Shown piece after piece: positions 43,784-53,762 of a stretch of DNA of 64,000 nucleotides. The position numbers and the translations under genes were made by a program. The stretch covers positions 682,001 through 746,000 of the forward strand of contig JASANH010001374.1 in the NCBI GenBank assembly GCA_030248295.1. Direction: 5' to 3'. The notes beneath the pieces are model-generated. The model had not been told where the DNA came from, did no database searches, and worked only from the letters and a program-made list of their open reading frames with translations. The stretch is from Mesodorylaimus sp. YZB2_4 (lineage: Eukaryota; Nematoda; Enoplea; Dorylaimida; Dorylaimidae). Numbering within the stretch: position 1 is the first letter of the stretch; each line of letters starts with the position of its first letter.

Positions 43784-44056
43784 ATGTTTTCTGCATTGCT
43801 TCTAGCAACCACATTGGCCTCCTGCACTCGATCACGGCTCGTCCATTCGACTTCGAGCAGGATATCGATTGTGGACTGTCCATGGCCGAAACCAGTTGGC
43901 GTAGATGACTTGCAATCGGGATGCCAAATCTGTTGGAACCATCCCCAATTCCAAACATGTTCGCTGATCGATCGATGCCCGTCGGGCACGAAATGTGTGA
44001 AGGTCGAACAGTGCATTATTGCTTGCGTGCCCCAGGAAGGTCTGACTGCCGTCTGA
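43784..44056 (+). CDS. Cysteine-rich secreted peptide, CBM19-like
   Basis: A 90-residue frame begins five bases after a strong acceptor at about 43778. The first residues MFSALLLATTLAS look like a signal peptide. The mature part has CQICWNHPQFQTC, then CPSGTKC, then the tail CVKVEQCIIACVPQE. The C...C-x(n)-F-x2-C...CPxGTxC spacing resembles carbohydrate-binding module 19, which binds chitin. Related sequences lie at 8590-8666 and 57-117. Unlike those, this copy has no intron between CPSGTK and the tail. If the first exon adds residues, the start may be upstream. The function, chitin binding or defence, is inferred from the motif only. Confidence 0.6.
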   Translation: MFSALLLATTLASCTRSRLVHSTSSRISIVDCPWPKPVGVDDLQSGCQICWNHPQFQTCSLIDRCPSGTKCVKVEQCIIACVPQEGLTAV

Positions 44057-44424
44057 AGCTGTGGCTTTCGATGAACATGCTCGCTTTAAGTAGCTTTATC
44101 AGTATTTTTGTTCGGACAAACTGTACTGAACAAAGATGACTGGTCCGATCACAAATTTGGTGTGTGAAACTACTCGTAAATTCCTAGAACCTAGGCCAAC
44201 ATCAAGCGACAGATCCGTATAGATTCGCAGAATTTGAAAATGGCGGGAAATATTGTATGCGCTCAGGTTCGTCGCGCACTTAGGGACTGTGGTCGGTCGC
44301 TCTTTGGACAGGCGCGCGTGCGCCAGATTCGAGGAGTTGCAGCTTTTGGTCGATTTTTCTCGAAATTTCAAGCGATAACCTAATTTGATGTCAGCGAAAA
44401 TATTGTAGAGAAAAATATGCTCTG

Positions 44425-44634
44425 TCAAACAGATATAATTTCGAGGATTGATTTTTCGTTTTTAGTATTATCGAGGATTTCTCGTACGTTTTTGCTATTC
44501 GAAAGGAAAAAAACCTCGTTATACTTAACAACGACAGCCAGTCGTCGGAGCATATCTTTCTGTACAAAATTGTCGCTGGCATCGATATCGCTAAAGGTTT
44601 TGAGAAAAATGGCATTTCGACGGCGTTTGTGCAC
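44425..44634 (-). CDS. Possible terminal exon, unassigned
   Basis: The minus frame reads HKRRRNAIFLKTFSDIDASD and later KDMLRRLAVVVKYNEVFFL, ending at 44425. An acceptor-like CCCAAGTCAG lies just before it. The composition looks protein-like but I know no homologue. A separate plus frame at 44240-44380 (MAGNIVCAQVRRALRDCG) is Arg-rich like a mitochondrial presequence and is equally unproven. Confidence 0.22.
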   Translation of the reverse strand: MHKRRRNAIFLKTFSDIDASDNFVQKDMLRRLAVVVKYNEVFFLSNSKNVREILDNTKNEKSILEIISV

Positions 44635-44639
44635 CTGAC

Positions 44640-46439
44640 TTGGGCCTTTAGCCCGTTTTTGACTGTGTTCTCAGCTGGATCCCTTCAAGTTCCGTCTGCA
44701 CAGCGTGGTGTATCCCGAGTGATCGACGACCTAAATGACACATTGTATCTCCTTTGGCGAATAGGTTGTCTTCTGCCCAACGAAGCTGCTTATTTCACGA
44801 TTTAATGACTGCTCAAGGCGAAATAGAAGGCTTATGCTGCTGGTGTTTATGTTCCTACTGACCGTGAGCCAAATTGATAATCTAGGTATGGTAACTAACA
44901 TGTTTAGGAAATGTCTATGCTAGCTTAGTCAAAACGAATATGCTAGGGAGTTCGTCACTGCAATACTAGGCGTGGTTATCCATAAAAAACATCCGGCCAA
45001 TCCGTCTTTTTCCTTTTATGGTATAGATCAGCGGAAATAATAGGAGGCGTAGTCCTGCCGTAATTGTGTTCTGTGTGTCCCTATTCTTGGACGAACTGCT
45101 GGTCAGAATGTGTTCAGGTTCAGGTTTATAACCAACCACACCACATCGCGAAGCGCAGGTACGAGCACCCCAGGGGAAGGGGCATTGCACGACTGGGCAC
45201 CAGTCTTTAAAGGCTGATGCCGAGCCCACCAGACCACGGGTCAGGGTTGGGTTGGAGAGGAGTGGTAGCATTGTGAAGTGCTTATGTTATGTGGCGGTTA
45301 CAGTGAACAGGCGATAAGTCATAAAGCGAGACGCAGATGCTGATTTGTAATGAGAGGAATCTCTAACTGGAAGTATATCGTCCGACGAACATGCAATCGG
45401 GCGGCCTTGCAAGCTCCGTCTCCAACAAGCAGGTACTCGAATCAACAGTCAAACAGTTCCAAATGCAAGCCACACCCACTCCTCTCCCACTTCTCCAGGC
45501 TTGCGTGGTCTGTCATTATTAGCCGTGTAGTTCCGCGACCCCTGTGCTCTCTGCCAGGATGAACTTCGGCATTCAAGTTATCTGTACAAAGGGGTATAAT
45601 ACTTTAAAAATGCATCAAATTTTTTCTGCTTTTACATATTTAGCAAAATCGACCAATCTGTGAGTTGCACGGCTAGCCAGAGTGTGTCTAAGTGCACTGG
45701 GATATGGCTTAAAAGGGCGGTGCAGGCGGCATGATGAGAGAATGGGGGAAGGTACCATGCGTCGTAAGATTCCATTTCCGTTATTTTAATTGCTAGGAAA
45801 AGTTCGGTTATAATTGCAGCAATGCCCGCTCACGAGCGTGGTCACGTGACCCCATGTAGTTGCTGTGCAGTTAGGTGTCTATTTCGGGAAAGATAGCACG
45901 GGGGAGGGACATCAATTTAGTAAGAGCATTTGGCACGTGCATGCACCGCAGTGGAGTGGCACGGTCATTTGTGACACCGACACTCATTTTGTACACGTTT
46001 CTATGAGCAGATTAAACTGCTGTTCCAAGCAGCCCATGTCAGCTGTTGCAGAACAAGAAGCCACCAACCTGTGTTGGGTGATCTTGTGCCGCTGCATGCA
46101 GCCTGGTGCGGGCTTAAACTGCCTTGCTCCTTGGAGAAGGCAGAGTATTGTCTACCACTTTGTGCAGTCTGTGCTTGGCGCATGCTTATCGGGATACATC
46201 GCATAATCAGTGTGCAAATTCCATGTAGGTATTCAGGGTCCTGCGAGTGATGGAATGTTGTCCTTGCAGAGACAGGCTTCGTGTTTGACGAGGGGAAGGT
46301 CAGCAACCTGTCAGTCACATACAGTGCATGGTTGCAATGACATTCTCTAAGAGAGGCATGGTCCGCGAGGTTTACTCACGCCTATTCACAGACGGGTACA
46401 GTAAGTATTACCGACATGACTTTGTCACCCAGCCGCAGT
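44640..46439. other. No gene recognised
   Basis: Short frames only, and no recognised repeats. Confidence 0.4.
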
Positions 46440-46825
46440 TCAGCTTCTTCTCTCGACCTCGCTCATGTCCTCAGGTTTTCTCAAACTAGCCCAGCATTGA
46501 ATCGGGGTGAAAAAACAGTTTCTAAAGCTTTGTATTTGTCGCCGTCGTGGACGTGGCTCGTGTCGGCGATGCCGCACTGGCATGTCCAAGGGTGCTTCAG
46601 CACTGGCAGAGTCTTGGACTCGCTCGAGCAGAATGTCTTGTAGTTCTCGGATGAAGGGTATCACATCCTGCGGCGCCTGCCTGAAATGGAAGCAGGATGT
46701 CATGACCAGACGAGGCCTGGTCGATAGCATACCTACCGGGCGGAGAGTGGCCGAGCGCGGGCAGGTGCCAGGTGGAATGCGAGCAGGCCGAGACAGGCGT
46801 AGACGAGGAGGCTAGGGAGTGTCAT
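46440..46825 (-). CDS. AstC: Allatostatin-C-like neuropeptide precursor
   Basis: Two exons, 46825-46737 and 46680-46440, are joined across a 56-bp intron (donor GTAGGT, acceptor CCATTTCAG) in matching phase to give 109 residues. The signal peptide is MTLPSLLVYACLGLLAFHLA. An acidic spacer (RELQDILLERVQDSASAEAP) follows, then a basic cleavage site RPRRR at residues 73-77. The peptide is QIQSFRNCFFTPIQCW (78-93). It aligns with insect allatostatin C (pQVRFRQCYFNPISCF): an N-terminal Gln able to form pyroglutamate, FR-x-C-aromatic-F-x-PI-x-C-aromatic, and the six-residue disulfide ring. Allatostatin C acts through somatostatin-type receptors. Unusually, 16 residues (ASLRKPEDMSEVERRS) follow the peptide with no dibasic site directly after the Trp; RK lies four residues on. 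Confidence 0.75.
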
Positions 46826-47762
46826 GATGACTAAAATGACTCGTTCAAGGCGAGCTGCCTCTTTTACGAGGGGAGCCGATACGAGACGAGGGTGTGAGGG
46901 CGGTAGTTTTGGCGCGCATATTGTGCAGAGGATTGGTTAAATTAAGAATGAACGGAAGCCGTCGGGCCGAGAGTGGGAGTAATGAGCAGACTACGGGGAA
47001 CTGGTGGGTGGCGTCATTAACACGAGTGCCGCTCATTCATCCTTTCTCCGAGCTCGGAAATGTCACAACCACGGCTATGCTGGGATGCCCGGCAGAGTAA
47101 TGGATACCTGGCGTGCAGCCCGGTGGTCAAAATATACGCGGATGTGGGGGGCATAGGAAGCGTGTTTACAACGGACATGACGCGATTCAGGCGGAAAATG
47201 GAACAGGAAGAGACAGGGCTACGTGCTAATAGCGAGTCGCATGATTTGGCATGGCATTCAGGCGTGCAGATGGCTATGGATGCAGGAGTCGAAGAAGGCT
47301 GAGACCAGTCGAACGAGAAGGCTGTTACAGTTTTCTGGCATTCAGGCGATCAGGTGACCAGTATGACACATACTGTAGGTGTCCACGGCTGCTGCTGTCA
47401 TTTTAGGCCAACTTACCAGCTGTGCTCGCTCAATCGCGATATACCCACCTGGAATAATTCACGCTAGACAAGTCTGCGATGAGGCCACTGATCATGTTTG
47501 CCAGCCCCGCCCAGTCCTCAGGATCACGGCACGTAGGAAAGAGTGGCAACCTTCAGATGGGATCAGACATAGTTTTCGCATTGTGGAAGAAAAGTACCAA
47601 TCAAATGTGGTGTAGTGTAGGTTCGAGAAAGGGTTAGGAAACCAAGTCATCTAAAGAGAGCAGAGAAGTGGAATGGCAGTCTTGTCATTCTTCGGGTATA
47701 CAGGAAATGGTGCATCGTAGGCTCTCCTTGCACTTGGTTCCCCTCCGCACTCTCGGCCTGTC
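46826..47762. other. No gene recognised
   Basis: A minus-strand frame near 47450-47540 reads RDPEDWAGLANMISGLIADL before a GTGGGT donor and might be an exon of the gene at 47763, but the acceptor is weak. Confidence 0.3.
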
Positions 47763-47948
47763 TTATTCCGTCCTGTCGACACACTTGATACTCTGGATCA
47801 TTCCACCCGATTGGCATGCTGACCAGACGCCAGCTAGACCACAGCCAGTTTCGTGGTTGGAGGAAGAGTGATCAGTGACTTGTGTCCAGGCCGAGATGTG
47901 GTCGATGAGGAGGGTGGCGAGGATTGCTGGTGTGAATAGGGATGGCAT
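47763..47948 (-). CDS. Small secreted cysteine-containing peptide, unassigned
   Basis: A 61-residue frame starts six bases after a good acceptor (TACTCTTTCAG). MPSLFTPAILATLLIDHISA looks like a signal peptide. The remainder contains CGLAGVWSAC and one further Cys (IKCVDRTE), then a stop. I do not recognise a family. It may instead be the first coding exon of a longer secreted protein. It lies on the same strand as, and about 0.9 kb upstream of, the allatostatin-C-like gene. Confidence 0.35.
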   Translation of the reverse strand: MPSLFTPAILATLLIDHISAWTQVTDHSSSNHETGCGLAGVWSACQSGGMIQSIKCVDRTE

Positions 47949-47989
47949 GGTTTCCTGAAAGAGTAGGACGTTTTAGTCCAGGACTACCA

Positions 47990-48190
47990 GGAATGGAGAG
48001 CAGTCAGGTCAAGGGCCGAGGCCGCCCCTGTAGAGAGAATGGCAATCGATCCTTTGCACAGAGCTTGAAGCTGAGCATCACCCGTCAGAATGATGTTTCA
48101 GCCATGGCCAAAAGACTTACAGTAGCTGACTGCCCTGGGTTTCTGGCGCGGTGTAAATGCTTTACCAGTAATTCGGGCCCATTCGTATTA
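47990..48190 (+). repeat. Family-B short repeat
   Basis: It shows AATGATGTTTCAGCCATGGC, the ACTGCCCTGGGTTTCTGGC block and the end CGTATTACA, as in the copy at 62800-62965. Confidence 0.65.
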
Positions 48191-48629
48191 CACTTCTATC
48201 AAAATAAAACGAGTAGTCCGAAGAAGCTGGATCTCTTCGGGCTTTTATGACATTCGGTCGGCCAAGCCAGATGTGCATTCTTTGCATTTCTTATGTGCTG
48301 AGAGCACAATCGGGCATAGGATGGCGTGTGCAGCATTGAACCAGTGAATAGGATTACAGCCTCACAATACACCAAACCACTCGCATTGTTGGAATACGGT
48401 TCAATTTCACTCCCCACCAGTTTTTTAGACATTGCAGGCGGGAAGGCCATTGACGAGGAAAGCATGGTGGCTGGGTGGGTGATGACGAAAGTCGAGCCTT
48501 GCAATGTTTTTTCATGGCCGACTTTGTGCTTTGTTAGCAAAAGAGATAGAGTTTTGTGCATATTTGGTGCAGCAAGCGGATAGGCACTGATTATACGCAG
48601 TGCATGGTGTTCTGAGTTATGAGCAGCAC

Positions 48630-49640
48630 CCGTACCACAGATAGCAGGTAGAGGTAGGGCACTACCGTTTGGGAGAGGTAGGGAGTACCAATATAGAGGA
48701 TTACTAATTGGTAACGGGTGGAGGTAGAGACAGGTCTGCCCCTACCGCTAAATGCGTGTTGGGAAAAGTTAGAACTGTCTGATCTTTGCTACCCGCAATC
48801 CATTACGTTTTTCTGTATAACCACGCTAATAAGTCTGCACTTGGAAGGAAACAGGTTTTTCTACCCAATATCAGTGGTGGGAACGCATCAAATAACCATG
48901 GCTGCCGAGGAGAAAGGCTGACATTCTTCCGCATTTAGATAGGTTGACTACCTTATACTACACATTGTCCATCATCCTGTGCAGCCGTCCCATCTTTTGC
49001 GCGCTCTTTCGCATTGATTTTTTTCCCTACCCGTTGGCTACCCTCCTCTAGAGCAGGGTAGCCAAATGACAGGGGTAGACACCTACCCCTACAAGCTGGC
49101 TCCCTCTAGCTGCTCTTTCTGTGGTACTGGTAATGGTGGGGATAGCCCTGTCTCTACCTCCAGGTAGGCCTATCTTTGCCAAAAGGTACCCCCTACCTGC
49201 CTTCTGTGGTACGGCCTCTGATCTTTGCTGCCAGCAATCCATTAGGTTTTTCTGTTAAACTCTGCTAATAAGTCTGCACTTGGAAGGAAACAGGTTTTTC
49301 TACCCATTATCAGTGGCGGCAACACAAAAAATAGCCATGGCTGCCGAGGAGAAAGGCTGACATCCTTCCGCATTCAGATAGGTCGACTACCTTATCCTAC
49401 CCACTGTCTATCATCCTGCGCAGCCGTCCCCTCTTTTGCGCACTTCGACTTTCGTCTTGATTTCTTTCCCTACCCGTTGGCTGCCCTCCTTCGGAGCAGG
49501 GTAGACATCTACCTCTGCCAGTTGGCTCCCTCTAGCTGCTCTGTCTGTGGTACTGGTAAGGGTGAGGATAGCCCTGTCTCTACCTCCAGGTAGGCCTATC
49601 TTTGCCAAAAGGTACCCCCTACCTGCTTTCTGTGGTACGG
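48630..49640. mobile_element. Inverted-repeat element with internal 431-bp tandem duplication
   Basis: The ends start CCGTACCACAGATAGCAGGT and match inverted over 22 bp with one mismatch. Inside, about 48778-49208 and 49209-49640 are tandem copies that both begin TCTGATCTTTGCT and contain GCTGCCGAGGAGAAAGGCTG. The copies differ by scattered changes and a deletion near 49505. No coding capacity is seen. Confidence 0.8.
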
Positions 49641-49886
49641 CCTGACATACGGGTAGGGTCTTGGTGAGCGTGCACTACTGGCATGTCACTGTGCTGTGAT
49701 TGTGCGGACAGTGCTGTGATGTCACTGTTGAAGGCTGCCGCGGTCTGTGCACGCTGTACAGTACAGTGGCCGCGTAAAAGTGTTCCAGCATGTTGGTACA
49801 GCACGCACATTAGAACGCCATTTGTAGTCCCTATTTGTTGAAAGGTAGTGCAAAATCGAATGACGTTCTGGCCGATAGGGGTTTTG

Positions 49887-50135
49887 TCTGTGCCAGCGCA
49901 CCCAGACGGCGGAAGATGTGAGCGATCGAAGTCTCAGGGACGAACAAGACTGGAGAAAGGCAAAACTCCCGGCTATACCTACCGTAGAAACATCAACCCG
50001 ACGGGTTGACGTCCCCGCAGCCAGGGAAAGCATCGAGCTCCCTGTTTCAGCCGCAGGTCGAGAGGTTTGTGTTCCTTCAGTCGGAGTTTTTTGTCCCAGC
50101 GACTTCGGTCTCGATAGAAGATGCCATGCACGCTA
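49887..50135 (+). mobile_element. MITE-A-related fragments, compound
   Basis: Blocks with AACCCGACGGGTTGACGTC, CAGTCGGAGTTTTTTGTCCC and GACTTCGGTCTCG appear in both orientations, suggesting two partial copies joined. No intact ends. Confidence 0.6.
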
Positions 50136-50979
50136 CTTAATGGCTCGTGCAGCCATATCAACTCAGCATGAGACAGAATCAGCGCGGGCTCCATCCAAGG
50201 GAGCTGCTGCTAAGGGCTGGGGTGAGCTGTTGCAAGGTGAGGCTCATGCGGAGATTATTATGCACTATCCTGGAAAAGGAACTGAAAAACTACAGGTGGG
50301 CTGAGAGTTCTGGCTTGTGTGCACTCGTACTCAGGCACCTGGGTGAATGCAAGGGTGCTGGGGGTCAAATACAGGTAGTGTATTGAACCTGCATTCATGA
50401 CAGATGATTCAGTTGGCACAGTTAGACTAGCGATAAGCTCATTTTTTGTGCCAGGCATTGCTTATGCTTTTCGCCTCCGCTATGCCTACTTTTATGCCAA
50501 GCTCGAAAACCTTGCTAGCTCACAAGCTCAGAGTAAAGTCGCCTTCCAGCCAAGCATCGACCGATCCGACCCTAGGCCTGGATCCCGATCCGATCCGTCT
50601 CAGAAAATACAAGATTGGTGGGGATGACGTGTTTGGCACTGAGTTCTCACCAACCTGCCCTGTTTCTCCGCTGTAACTCTCCCTACCGGACCACTCCAGA
50701 GACACGGGAGACATGACCATCGCCTACAGTGGGATTAAATGTTGATTTGAGAGATAGAAACGGTACTTTCTCATCATAGTATGCAACACTCTATCATTTT
50801 CTAGCAGAAAAAGTCTATTTGCCGATCCAGCATTCGGATCGGCCGATCGGTCTATGCTGGCTTCCTGCTCTGATACAGGTAGGCGCGGCCAGCCGAGCAC
50901 ACAGATTACAGTAGCTCGATCCTGCACTGATAAAAAACCGTGCATCGTCGAAATTCCATAAAAAGATCAACAACATAAA

Positions 50980-52427
50980 TCAAGGGCGAACACCGCCACC
51001 CAGGCCCCCCGTCACTGATCTCCTATACTGATGAAATAAGTCCATATATTGATTGATCATATCGATCGGACGAAACGACTGACCCGGCTTAAAATGATTT
51101 TGCACATAATTTGGTGGCGAAGATGCAAAATTGGATGGAACAACACCAACGCCAGAACCGACCGATGTGAGCAAGCCGTCGCAAAATTCTTTCATCAAAT
51201 CATTACATAATAAGGGCAAGTGGCACGGCCCGTATTCGACCTCGACTAATACGCCTTTAAAACTGGCACCAATCGTAACCGCACCAATTTTAACCAGAAA
51301 ATCGCCCAGAGCATATTTCGGACCACGACATTCGATTTTCGCCTGCGGACGCGTGTTGTATACGTTCTAGAAAAAAAACTGAACGGTTTCGAAGAAGGAA
51401 ATGGAGAAGATAGGAGTTCCGTCGTAGCCTTCCTAGCTTACCTCAATCTAACCTTAATGTCCACTGCTGGCCAGAGGTCACGGGAACTCTGATCCACAAT
51501 CACGAGGGCTAAGGCAGGTCGAAGAGACCGCCCAGTATCATTGCCCGGGTCGTGGCCTAGCGGGTAAGGCGTCTACCTCTCACACTAAGAGGGGAGGGTT
51601 CGACTCCCGCCCGGGGTAAAAATGATTTCAAATATGTGTTGCATATCCCTGGAGTGCGCTGTATAGTGATTGGCTTAAAATATGGCACATGATGACCAAA
51701 TAAGGGCTTCCACAATCCATTGCTCCCCTAACCACGTGGTCTTCCCGGCCCCTTATCCACGCGCGGAAGCATCGTTACGCCTGCTGCGGCCCTACAGCAC
51801 CCCCTATCGAAGCTAAAGAAGTCAAGGCGGGAGAGTATCGGACGAATACCACAGTAACAGGCTCATCGAAGAGACTACTCAAAATGATAAGACCCGTTGC
51901 CACGACCCAATAAAAACCCATTTTCGGTTAAATTTTAAATTTCCCGCCATAATTTAAATTTTTCCGCCATGTCTTCGACGCCCTGTTTTGGGATGACGAT
52001 CTGACACATCTGACACATCTTTGCACAGACGGAGTCAGGGATGTTGAACCGACCCAAATTTGCGCTCTACTCACCGATAATTTAGCCATCAGCTGATCGA
52101 ACATCGTATCAGCTACAATACTCGGTGCACCGCCAGGATTTTCAGCGACCAAAGCGAACGTAGTGTTCGGATAATCAGATGCATGACATAAATGAATGGT
52201 TTTCAAATTCAGTTCTTGTTTTGGATAATATGGTTCAGAATCAACGAAAAATTGACCCGAACGTTGAGCCCCCAAATGTTCCAAATGACGTTCTAGTTCA
52301 CCAATGGCCTGAGGACCTGGTCGATTAGCGAGTTCTGGTATTGGAAATATCCTGAAACAATAAAAAATTACTGTTATGATGGTACGAAAACACATAGTAC
52401 ATAATAGACTTACCAAGAAACACCCAT
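50980..52427 (-). CDS. MED20: Mediator complex subunit 20
   Basis: Exons 52427-52414 (14 bp, MGVSW start), 52351-52075 and 51366-50980 join to give 225 residues (human 212). The conserved start MGVSWIFPIPELANRPGPQA and the segment EHLGAQRSGQFFVDSEPYYP match MED20. ATTFALVA-type sequence (TTFALVAENP) and the C-terminal region YALGDFLVKIGAVTIGASFK, VEVEYGPCHLP and NQYMDLFHQYR complete the fold, which in yeast pairs with MED18 in the Mediator head. It is a nuclear co-activator linking transcription factors to RNA polymerase II. The second intron (51367-52074) carries a SINE-D. It is divergent from the gene at 52897, with about 450 bp between starts. Confidence 0.95.
51544..51660 (+). mobile_element. 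SINE-D copy in a MED20 intron
   Basis: CCCGGGTCGTGGCCTAGCGG opens it, and the T-arm-like GGGAGGGTTCGACTCCCGCC and a pairing acceptor end follow. An arm CCTCT-loop-AGAGG can form but the loop lacks U33, so it is tRNA-derived rather than a tRNA gene. The tail has ATATGTGTTGCATATCCCTG. Confidence 0.78.
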
Positions 52428-52884
52428 GTTTGAAGGAATGTTAGGTCCACCCTCGATTTAAACAAATATTTTATTTGTTATCGATAAAACAAATCGAGAT
52501 TCTTTCAAAAAGCAGTATTCCAAAATCCGTTAATCGACTCGATGCTAACGCTAAATGACCGACTTCAATTTTATTTTTTGATTTGACTTGACAATTTTCC
52601 GCCAACAGCAGACAAGAAGCCTCAGATTGAGGTTTATTTTAAAAATGAAAAAAGTTTGTAGAAAATAATGAAGAAAAGTGAAACAACATTTTTTAAACAA
52701 TTGCACACTGTACTTGTTTGTTTTGCAGCGCTACAGGCCGCTCTACTTTTAAAACTGGTTGCAGCCAAAACTATATTTTACCCGGCTATCTCGCTCAACC
52801 AGGAGCTAGCTTTTGTCTTGGATCGAATTTTGCAAATTAAGAACAAATTGGCATCAAATTTTAACTTGTTGCAATTTCTTTCAG

Positions 52885-53455
52885 CGAAATAAAAAAATGG
52901 GAACTTTAATACGCGCTCCGATTTTCGAACAAGCTGTGAAAGTGGCCTTTGGTAATAATCCACGGGCGCCCGCATTTCAAGCTATCAAACCCGGCAAGAA
53001 ACCGATTCCCACTTTTCGTACCGATCGATCGTTGTTTCCCGCAACTGGCGAATCGATGAAAGTCGCTCATCGAAATTGTTGGTTAGGCCCGAAAGCATCG
53101 TTCGGAAGTAATTGTAAGTCGGAAATCTAATTTGCCTGATAAATTCAAATTCTGCCTGCATTTTTGTGTGTTCGAGCGCATTATCGGGGAAGTTAGTGCT
53201 TATGTTTGCGAAAATGCTAGCGAAAAGGGGCGAATATGGCTGGGGAACGTTAAAATACTTCCTTCGTATGTCTCAGGTTACAGTTGTGATAGTGCAGCGT
53301 AGTAATATCATATCATATGGAGGGGACGTGTAGACTATCCGCAGCAGGCAACATTCGGTTTACCCACTGAATCACAGCGAAAAGGACTCGAATTCGTGGT
53401 GATAGTGTTTCTCATCCGACATCTTTTTTTAGCAACCGCTGGATTTCGATTTTAG
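52885..53455 (+). CDS. Conserved-looking 79-residue protein, unassigned
   Basis: The coding exon begins after an acceptor (TTTCTTTCAG at 52884), so a non-coding first exon is likely. The start is the ATG at 52897. Coding parts 52897-53113 and 53433-53455 join at a consensus donor (GTAAGT) and acceptor, ending STAGFRF. The protein starts MGTLIRAPIFEQAVKVAFGN and contains RAPAFQAIKPGKKPIP and HRNCWLGPKASFGSN. An AATAAA signal follows at about 53625. It is basic and has no signal peptide or membrane segment. I do not recognise its family. The clean gene structure and tight fit between MED20 and the synaptophysin-like gene argue that it is real. Confidence 0.6.
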
Positions 53456-53762
53456 TCAATTATTTTCGAAATTAGCTTCGCGCGCTTGGAATCGAGTTTG
53501 TTCATCACAGAAAATGTTCAATTTTCGAATTGTAGTGTAGAACGCGCGCATTGATTTGTATGGTGTGTGTTGGTAGTTTATGGGCACGAGATACAGCCCT
53601 TTTTTGGCCGTGCGAAAAAGACTGAATAAAAGAGTTTGAATAACTGGTTTTGTGGTTTACTAATCCTACTGACTGTGTGAATCAGTAGCGTACTTTAAAT
53701 AACTGGTTCGACTAATCATTGGTGATGGTTCTAGATCGGCTTGTAGGGTACGAGTTTTAAAA

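Noticed and set aside
51544-51617. Possible tRNA gene with good acceptor and T arms
   Set aside because: The anticodon loop lacks U33 and the sequence continues into the SINE-D tail.
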